From NCBI GenBank assembly GCA_012719335.1, contig JAAYAO010000139.1:1-10905 (forward strand): a stretch of DNA of 10,905 bases, read 5' to 3'. Below are positions 6,356-10,905 of the stretch, in pieces. Under the pieces are notes generated by a model. It saw nothing but the letters and a program-made list of their open reading frames with translations. It did no database searches and was not told the DNA's origin. Position numbers and translations under genes: made by a program. Positions within the stretch are counted from its first letter, which is position 1. Every line of letters begins with the position of its first letter. The DNA is from Propionibacterium sp. (lineage in GTDB: Bacteria; Actinomycetota; Actinomycetes; Propionibacteriales; Propionibacteriaceae).

Positions 6356-7729
6356 ATGAGAAGAATCACCAGACCAATTGCGATTGCCGGCGTGGCCGCC
6401 CTGACCCTGGGTATGGCCGCGTGCTCGGGCGACGGAGACACCGCCGATCCCGGAACCGACGGCGGAGCGGGCGGCGACTGCTCGGCCTACGAAGCGTACG
6501 GCGACCTGGAGGGCACCGAGGTGTCGGTGTACACCGCCATCGTTGCCCCCGAAGCCGATCCCTACATCGAATCCTTCAAGGCGTTCGAGGAATGCACCGG
6601 CGCCACCATCAAGTACGAGGGCGACAAGGCCTTCGCCGAGCAGATCTCGGTGCGGGTGCAGGGTGGCAACGCCCCCGACATCGCCTTCGTCCCGCAGCCG
6701 GGCATGGTGCAGACCCTGGTCGCCACCGGTGAAGCCGTCGAAGCCCCGGCCGACACCGTTTCCAACGTCGACGAGTTCTTCTCCGAGGACTGGAAGAACT
6801 ACGGCTCGGTCGACGGCACGCTGTACGCCGCCCCGTTGGGCGCGTCGGTGAAGTCGCTGGTGTGGTACTCCCCGGCCGATTTCGCCGATAACGGCTACGA
6901 GGTTCCCGAAACCTGGGACGACATGATGTCGCTCACCGACCAGATCGCCCAGGACCACGGCGAGGACGGCCTGACCAAGCCCTGGTGTGTCGGCTTCGGT
7001 GACGGCGCCGCGACCGGTTGGGTCGGCACCGACTGGATCGAGGACACCCTGCTGCGCACCGCCGGCGGCGATGTGTACGACCAGTGGGTGGCCCACGAGA
7101 TTCCGTTCAACGATCCGCAGGTGGTCGAGGCCTTCAACACCGCCGGCGAGATCCTGACCAACGACGACTACGTCAACGGTGGTCTGGGTGACTCCAAGAC
7201 CATCTCGACCACCGCCTTCCCCGATGCCGGTCTGCAGATTCTGGACGGCACCTGCTTCCTGCACCGCCAGGCGTCCTTCTACGCCGGCATGTGGGGCGAG
7301 GGTGTCGAGGTCGGCCCCGAGGGTGACGTGTGGGCCTTCTACCTGCCCGCGACCAACCCCGAGGAAGCCAAGCCGGTGACCGGTGGCGGCGACTTCGCGC
7401 TGGCCTTCGACGACCGTCCCGAGGTGCAGGCCTTCCAGACCTTCCTGGCCTCCGACACCTGGGCCAACGAGCGTGCCCGGGTCAGCACCGCCGGTGGTGC
7501 GGTGAGCGCCAACTCCGGGCTGGACACCGAACTGCTGGCCAACGAGGTCGACAAGCTGTCGGTGGAGATGCTGCAGGACGAGAAGGCCGTGTTCCGCTTC
7601 GACGGATCCGACCTGATGCCCAGCGCCGTCGGCGCCGGCAGCTTCTGGACCGCGATGGTCGACTGGGTCGGCGGCGCCTCCGCCGAGGACGTCACCAAGT
7701 CGGTCGAGGACACCTGGCCCACCAGCTGA
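6356..7729 (+). CDS. Carbohydrate ABC transporter substrate-binding lipoprotein (AglE/GgtB-like)
   Basis: This is a 457-residue extracellular solute-binding protein of the family 1 type. Seen: a twin-arginine-containing but Sec-type N-terminus (MRR) and a hydrophobic stretch ending in lipobox MAAC, with Cys23 as the lipidated residue. A Gly/Asp-rich linker leads to the mature domain, which begins near VSVYTAI. Typical family patterns include the ISVRVQGGNAPDIAFVPQPG segment (about 100-119), YAAPLGASVKSLVWY and the aromatic-rich VWAFYLPAT. It captures a sugar outside the membrane and delivers it to the two permeases encoded downstream. The permeases resemble AglF/AglG and GgtC/GgtD, so an alpha-glucoside, trehalose-like or glucosylglycerol-like substrate is the best guess, but specificity is not proven by sequence. 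It is the first gene of the operon. Confidence 0.9.
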   Translation: MRRITRPIAIAGVAALTLGMAACSGDGDTADPGTDGGAGGDCSAYEAYGDLEGTEVSVYTAIVAPEADPYIESFKAFEECTGATIKYEGDKAFAEQISVRVQGGNAPDIAFVPQPGMVQTLVATGEAVEAPADTVSNVDEFFSEDWKNYGSVDGTLYAAPLGASVKSLVWYSPADFADNGYEVPETWDDMMSLTDQIAQDHGEDGLTKPWCVGFGDGAATGWVGTDWIEDTLLRTAGGDVYDQWVAHEIPFNDPQVVEAFNTAGEILTNDDYVNGGLGDSKTISTTAFPDAGLQILDGTCFLHRQASFYAGMWGEGVEVGPEGDVWAFYLPATNPEEAKPVTGGGDFALAFDDRPEVQAFQTFLASDTWANERARVSTAGGAVSANSGLDTELLANEVDKLSVEMLQDEKAVFRFDGSDLMPSAVGAGSFWTAMVDWVGGASAEDVTKSVEDTWPTS

Positions 7730-7745
7730 CCGGGGGCCCTGCCGT

Positions 7746-7781
7746 GACGGGGTCGTGGGTGAACCAACCCGCGGCCCCGTC
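7746..7781 (+). promoter_or_regulatory. Long intercistronic hairpin between binding protein and permease genes
   Basis: GACGGGG (7746-7752) pairs with CCCCGTC (7775-7781) and CGTGGGT (7754-7760) pairs with ACCCGCG (7767-7773), joined by a T-G wobble and with a second wobble inside. The result is a 15-bp stem with a 6-base loop. No T-run follows and the downstream permease is clearly in the same operon. By analogy with other binding-protein operons, it probably protects the upstream mRNA or partly attenuates read-through, so that binding protein exceeds permease. Confidence 0.6.
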
Positions 7782-7796
7782 CGGACGGCCATTCAC

Positions 7797-7803
7797 AAAG
7801 GGG
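7797..7803 (+). promoter_or_regulatory. Ribosome binding site of the first permease
   Basis: AAAGGGG ends 6 bases before ATG 7810, just downstream of the intercistronic hairpin, leaving the site free when the hairpin is folded. Confidence 0.7.
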
Positions 7804-7809
7804 TAACCC

Positions 7810-8760
7810 ATGCTGGACAAGTTCGGCCAGATGTTCCTGGCCATCGGCGTGCTCGTGGCGGTGGTGGTCGTTCTGCTGCTGCTCGCGAGCCTGGCGCGGG
7901 GGCGCAACGGCGACCGGTTGCGGGCACTCTTCTTCGTCGGCCCCACGGTGCTGCTGGTGGCGGTCGGGCTGATCTACCCGACCGTGCTGACGATCATCAA
8001 GTCGTTTCGGGGGCCGGCCGGCACCGGCGCGTTCGGGTTCGACAACTACGTCACGATCTTCACCCGTGAAGCGTTGCGCAGTTCGATCGTGAACACCGCG
8101 ATCTGGGTGCTGCTGGTGCCCCTGCTGGCGATCGCGATCGGCCTGCTGTACGCGATCATCGTCGACCGCACCCCGATCGAATCCTTCGCGAAGACGCTGA
8201 TCTTCCTGCCGATGGCGATCTCGATGGTGGGCGCCTCGGTGATCTGGAAGTTCGTTTACGAATACAAACCCACCCAGGCCGACCAGATCGGCCTGCTGAA
8301 CCAGATCATCAAGATGTTCGGCGGCGAAACCAGGCAGTTCCTGGTCGAATCACCGTGGAACAACTTCTTCCTGATCGTGGTGATGATCTGGATCCAGGCC
8401 GGTTTCGCGATGACCGTGCTGTCGGCGGCGATCAAGGCCATTCCGGACGAGATCATCGAGGCGGCCCGGATCGACGGGGCGTCCGGCTGGGCGCTGTTCT
8501 GGCAGATCACCCTGCCGAGCATCCGGGCCTCGCTGATCATGGTTGTCACCACCATCGCGATCGCGGCGTTGAAGGTCTTCGACATCGTCCGCACCATGAC
8601 CGGCGGCAACTGGGACACCTCGGTGATCGCCAACGACTTCTACTCGGCCAGCTTCACCCAGGGCCAACCGGGCCTGGGCTCGGCACTGGCGGTGCTGTTG
8701 TTCGTGCTGGTCGCGCCGATCATCGTCTACAACGTCCGGCAGTTGCGGGAGGCGAGCTGA
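7810..8760 (+). CDS. Carbohydrate ABC transporter permease (AglF/GgtC-like)
   Basis: This is a 316-residue inner-membrane permease of the MalF type (BPD_transp_1 family). Hydrophobic segments lie near residues 9-29, 38-62, 92-118, 128-148, 184-208, 240-258 and 290-310. The cytoplasmic EAA loop, which docks on the ATPase, is intact: EAARIDGASG begins at Glu217 and the loop closes with the proline of ITLP at 236. The segments VIWKFVYEY (144-152), QIGLLNQI and LKVFDIVRTMTGGNW are typical of the alpha-glucoside/glucosylglycerol branch, by memory of family members. It pairs with the next gene's product to form the channel. Its stop is one base before the ATG of the second permease, so the two are translationally linked. 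Confidence 0.93.
   Translation: MLDKFGQMFLAIGVLVAVVVVLLLLASLARGRNGDRLRALFFVGPTVLLVAVGLIYPTVLTIIKSFRGPAGTGAFGFDNYVTIFTREALRSSIVNTAIWVLLVPLLAIAIGLLYAIIVDRTPIESFAKTLIFLPMAISMVGASVIWKFVYEYKPTQADQIGLLNQIIKMFGGETRQFLVESPWNNFFLIVVMIWIQAGFAMTVLSAAIKAIPDEIIEAARIDGASGWALFWQITLPSIRASLIMVVTTIAIAALKVFDIVRTMTGGNWDTSVIANDFYSASFTQGQPGLGSALAVLLFVLVAPIIVYNVRQLREAS
8747..8752 (+). promoter_or_regulatory. Ribosome binding site of the second permease
   Basis: GGGAGG lies inside the 3' end of the first permease gene, 9 bases before ATG 8762. It supports that start and translational coupling. Confidence 0.75.
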
Positions 8761-8761
8761 G

Positions 8762-9685
8762 ATGACCACCGTTGTTGCCACACCCGACCCCGAGGCGGGG
8801 GAACTCACCCCGAAGGGCAAGCGCAAACGGCGCCGCTCCTCGCCGACCCGGCAGACCAGTTCACCGTTGATGACGGTGGTGGCGATCATCATCGCCACCG
8901 TCTGGACGGTGCCCACCCTGGGCCTGCTGATCACCTCTTTCCGGGAGCCGATGGACATTCGGCGCACCGGCTGGTGGACGGCCTTCAGCAACCCCGAGTT
9001 CACCATCGACAACTACGTCTCGGCGATGTCCACCAGCGGTGGCGCGTCGATGCTGGACTACTTCGTGAACTCCTTCGTGATCACGATTCCCAGCACCCTG
9101 TTTCCGCTGACCTTCGCCGCGTTGGCCGCCTACGGCTTCTCGTGGTTGAAGTTCCCCGGGCGGGACTGGTTGTTCATCGTGGTGTTCGCGCTGCAGATCG
9201 TCCCGTTGCAGGTGGCCCTGGTGCCGTTGATGCAGCTCTACGGCGACCTGAACCTGCAGGGCACCTACTGGACGGTGTGGATCTCGCACACCATCTTCGG
9301 GTTGCCGTTGGCGGTGTTCATGATGTTCAACTCGATCCGCGACCTGCCACCGGCGTTGGTCGAGGCCGCCACCATCGACGGCGCCGGCCCGGTGCAGATC
9401 TTCCTGCGGATCGTGCTGCCGCTGGCCACCCCCGCGATCGCCGCCTACGGCATCTTCCAGTTCCTGTGGACCTGGAACGACCTGCTGGTGTCGATGGTGT
9501 TCCTGGGTGGGTCGGCCGATGTCGCACCGTTGACGGTGTACATCTCCCAGCTCACCGGCTCCCGCGGCGGCCAGTGGTACCTGCTGTCGGCCGGAGCGTT
9601 CATCTCGATCATCGTGCCGGTCGTGGTGTTCCTGCTGATGCAGCGCTACTTCGTCCGCGGCCTGACCGCCGGCGCAGTGAAGTAA
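8762..9685 (+). CDS. Carbohydrate ABC transporter permease (AglG/GgtD-like)
   Basis: This is a 307-residue MalG-type inner-membrane permease. The N-terminus is a polar, strongly basic cytoplasmic extension (about 1-34, with KGKRKRRR), longer than in many relatives. Membrane segments follow near 36-58, 102-126, 136-158, 170-190, 226-248 and 276-296. The EAA loop begins EAATIDGAG at 201-209 and closes with VLP at 218-220. The C-terminal MQRYFVRGLTAGAVK is the classic ending of MalG-family permeases. It completes the transmembrane core of the importer. No ATP-binding subunit follows: the operon ends with a terminator, so the ATPase must come from elsewhere in the genome. Confidence 0.94.
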   Translation: MTTVVATPDPEAGELTPKGKRKRRRSSPTRQTSSPLMTVVAIIIATVWTVPTLGLLITSFREPMDIRRTGWWTAFSNPEFTIDNYVSAMSTSGGASMLDYFVNSFVITIPSTLFPLTFAALAAYGFSWLKFPGRDWLFIVVFALQIVPLQVALVPLMQLYGDLNLQGTYWTVWISHTIFGLPLAVFMMFNSIRDLPPALVEAATIDGAGPVQIFLRIVLPLATPAIAAYGIFQFLWTWNDLLVSMVFLGGSADVAPLTVYISQLTGSRGGQWYLLSAGAFISIIVPVVVFLLMQRYFVRGLTAGAVK

Positions 9686-9696
9686 GGGAGGGCCTC

Positions 9697-9727
9697 GGGG
9701 CGTCGGTTCGCGCCGGCGCCCCTTCTT
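9697..9727 (+). terminator. Intrinsic terminator of the sugar ABC operon
   Basis: GGGGCGTCGG (9697-9706) pairs with CCGGCGCCCC (9713-9722) through ten pairs including one T-G wobble, with a 6-base loop, and is followed by TTCTT. It starts 12 bases after the stop codon. Confidence 0.8.
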
Positions 9728-9733
9728 CACGCT

Positions 9734-9770
9734 GATTGAGCTGGTTGGTGCCGGTTGCCCCGGCTCAATC
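9734..9770. repeat. Head-to-head GATTGAGC / GCTCAATC palindrome
   Basis: GATTGAGC (9734-9741) and its exact reverse complement (9763-9770) flank 21 bases. The left side, CTTCACGCTGATTGAGCTGGTT (9725-9746), matches 9801-9822 at all but one position. It looks like two half-elements of the dispersed family facing each other, lacking the GTCGAAA half. Confidence 0.65.
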
Positions 9771-9803
9771 GGGGTGGGGGCGTCGGGAGCCTGTGCCCCT
9801 CTT

Positions 9804-9853
9804 CACGCTGATTGAGCAGGTTCGCGCTTGCGCGAACCGTGTCGAAATCCAGC
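9804..9853 (+). repeat. Dispersed palindromic element, copy B
   Basis: Flank CACGCTGATTGAGCA, then a perfect 9-bp stem GGTTCGCGC (9819-9827) / GCGCGAACC (9830-9838) with a TT spacer, then flank GTGTCGAAATCCAGC (9839-9853). Same orientation and architecture as copy A at 5091-5140, with different arm bases. Confidence 0.75.
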
Positions 9854-9903
9854 AACCCTCCGCTGGGAGCCGACCACCGCTCGGCGACCTGAGGGGGCGT
9901 CCC

Positions 9904-9949
9904 GGGGTTTCGACGCGGTGACGCCAGCGTCACCGGCTCAACCAGCCTG
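9904..9949 (-). repeat. Dispersed palindromic element, copy C (inverted)
   Basis: Flank GGGGTTTCGACG (9904-9915), then a perfect 9-bp stem CGGTGACGC (9916-9924) / GCGTCACCG (9927-9935) with a CA spacer, then GCTCAACCAGCCTG (9936-9949). Read on the minus strand it is the same element as copies A and B. Its arm is one base pair shorter than in copy A, the base being absent from both arms. Confidence 0.75.
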
Positions 9950-10020
9950 GGGGTGAGGGTCATCGGCTCAACCAGCGTGGGGGTGAGGGTCACCGGCTCA
10001 ACCAGGGTGAGGGCGACGTG
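9931..10020. repeat. 30-bp tandem repeat array (about 2.6 units)
   Basis: Units start at 9931, 9961 and 9991. The first two, CACCGGCTCAACCAGCCTGG plus GGGTGAGGGT and its neighbour, differ at two positions. The third diverges after CACCGGCTCAACCAG. Each unit contains the GGCTCAACCAG half-site of the dispersed element, so the array looks like amplification of one end of copy C. Confidence 0.8.
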
Positions 10021-10027
10021 GGGCGTC

Positions 10028-10049
10028 GGTTGAGCCTGTCGAAACCAGC
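10028..10049 (+). repeat. Short, stemless copy of the dispersed element
   Basis: GGTTGAGCCTGTCGAAACC followed by AGC joins the left flank (GGTTGAGC) directly to the right flank (TGTCGAAACCAGC). The central hairpin found in copies A to C is missing. GGTT and AACC at its ends are complementary. Confidence 0.65.
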
Positions 10050-10070
10050 CCCCGGATCCGGTACGACCCC

Positions 10071-10905
10071 TCAGGCCCAGTCGAGGCTGCGGTCGACGGC
10101 CTTGCGCCAGTGCGCGTACAGGTCGTCGCGGGTGGCCTCGTCCATCGCCGGGCTCCAGCGGGTGTCCTCGGCCCACAGTTCGCGCAGTTCGTCGGTGGAC
10201 GACCAGGTACCGACCGCCAACCCGGCGGCATAGGCCGCCCCCAGCGCCGTGGTTTCGATGATCTTCGGACGCACCACCGGACGATTCAGCATGTCGGCCT
10301 GAAACTGCATCAGCAGGTCGTTGACCACCATGCCGCCGTCCACCCGCAGCTCGGTGAGCTCCACCCCGGAGTCGGCGAACATCGCATCCAGCACCTCGCG
10401 GGTCTGGTAGGCGCTGGCCTCCAGGGCGGCCCGGGCGATGTGGGCCTTGGTGACGTAGCGGGTCAGGCCGACCAGCACCCCGCGGGCGTCGGGGCGCCAG
10501 TGCGGGGCGAACAGCCCGGAGAAGGCCGGCACCAGGTAGGCGCCGCCGTTGTCGGCCACGGTGGCGGCCAGTTCCTCGACCTCGGCCGAGGTGCGGATCA
10601 ACCCCAGGTTGTCGCGCAACCACTGCACCAGCGACCCGGTGACCGCAATCGACCCCTCCAGGCCGAACACCGCCGGCTCGTCCCCGATGCGGTAACAGAT
10701 CGTCGAGATCAGGCCGTGCTCGCTGGGCACGAACTCCCCGGTGTTGAGCACCATGAAGTTGCCGGTGCCGTAGGTGTTCTTCGCCTCCCCGGGGCGGAAG
10801 CAGGTCTGCCCGAAGGTGGCGGCGTGCTGGTCGCCGAGCATGCCGGCCAGCGGCACCCCGTGCAGCATTCCGGTGGCGGTGCACTCGGCCAGCACGTCCG
10901 AGGAC
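10071..10905 (-). CDS. glpK: Glycerol kinase, C-terminal part (5' end outside window)
   Basis: The minus strand codes 277 residues ending at TGA 10073-10071; a full GlpK has about 500, so the N-terminal part lies beyond the right edge. GlpK phosphorylates glycerol to sn-glycerol 3-phosphate with ATP in the cytosol. Seen, in order: [13 protein letters not shown], the catalytic-Asp region typical of FGGY kinases; [15 protein letters not shown], the second nucleotide-binding loop; [25 protein letters not shown]; the regulatory/substrate segment [32 protein letters not shown]; and [14 protein letters not shown]. These align along their length with E. coli GlpK as I recall it. The frame is already open at the right edge, so the internal GTG at 10895 is not the start. 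It is convergent with the ABC operon; upstream neighbours such as a glycerol facilitator cannot be seen. Confidence 0.96.
   Translation of the reverse strand, partial: SSDVLAECTATGMLHGVPLAGMLGDQHAATFGQTCFRPGEAKNTYGTGNFMVLNTGEFVPSEHGLISTICYRIGDEPAVFGLEGSIAVTGSLVQWLRDNLGLIRTSAEVEELAATVADNGGAYLVPAFSGLFAPHWRPDARGVLVGLTRYVTKAHIARAALEASAYQTREVLDAMFADSGVELTELRVDGGMVVNDLLMQFQADMLNRPVVRPKIIETTALGAAYAAGLAVGTWSSTDELRELWAEDTRWSPAMDEATRDDLYAHWRKAVDRSLDWA

Larger units (their letters stand above)
9686..10070. other. Repeat-filled convergent intergenic region
   Basis: These 385 bases between the ABC operon and glpK hold no supported gene. In order they contain the operon terminator, a head-to-head palindrome (9734-9770), a full hairpin element (9804-9853), an inverted full element (9904-9949), a 30-bp tandem array overlapping it (9931-10020) and a short stemless copy (10028-10049). 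Reading frames through it are driven by the repeats and show no family resemblance. Confidence 0.85.

Noticed and set aside
9931..10020. CRISPR array
   Set aside because: The 30-bp units are directly adjacent with no unique spacers and no cas genes nearby.
10052..10061. CCGGATCCGG palindrome just after glpK as a terminator
   Set aside because: It has no loop and no T-run; a 10-bp palindrome is not unusual in DNA this GC-rich.
9727..10884. Open frame running from glpK through the repeat region
   Set aside because: It is out of frame with glpK, and its VEP-TLTP repeats are a translation of the 30-bp tandem DNA repeat.

Overview
The window is GC-rich, tightly packed DNA from an actinomycete. 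High GC at third codon positions, LppM-type lipoproteins, near-leaderless start sites (a TANNNT box ending 6-7 bases before ATG) and a sugar ABC operon without its own ATPase all point to Actinomycetota. The dispersed CTGGTTGAGC...GTCGAAACC hairpins recall those of Propionibacteriales-type genomes. That last placement is an inference from memory, not a search.

Left part (1-1805, minus strand): a two-gene unit. An aldo/keto reductase is followed after 4 bases by a CNNM/HlyC-CorC family membrane protein (DUF21 plus CBS domains) that runs off the left edge. Their promoter faces that of argS (1887-3524, plus). argS overlaps by 4 bases a YbaK/EbsC-type aminoacyl-tRNA deacylase gene (3521-4012), so a tRNA-charging enzyme and a likely tRNA-editing enzyme are translationally coupled.

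Middle part (4092-6185, plus): two tandem paralogues of the LppM lipoprotein family. Both have the lipobox cysteine at residue 22, a conserved cysteine pair, one C-terminal membrane helix and a low-complexity Pro/Gln/Gly tail. They are separated by a strong hairpin terminator and a copy of a dispersed palindromic repeat, and each has its own near-leaderless promoter candidate.

Right part (6186-9727, plus): a regulatory region with a CRP/GlxR-like site and other palindromes precedes a carbohydrate ABC importer operon. It encodes a binding lipoprotein and two permeases that most resemble the AglEFG/GgtBCD alpha-glucoside type. A long hairpin lies between the binding protein and the first permease, and a good intrinsic terminator follows the second. 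No ATPase is present, which suggests a shared MsiK-like ATPase elsewhere. Between this operon and the convergent 3' part of glpK (10071-10905, minus, cut by the right edge) lie about 385 non-coding bases filled with the repeat family: full hairpin copies, a short copy, a head-to-head pair and a 30-bp tandem array.

Most genes here are ordinary. The parts worth a second look are the hairpin repeat family, whose stem arms covary between copies, the duplicated LppM genes, and the regulatory hairpins of the ABC operon.
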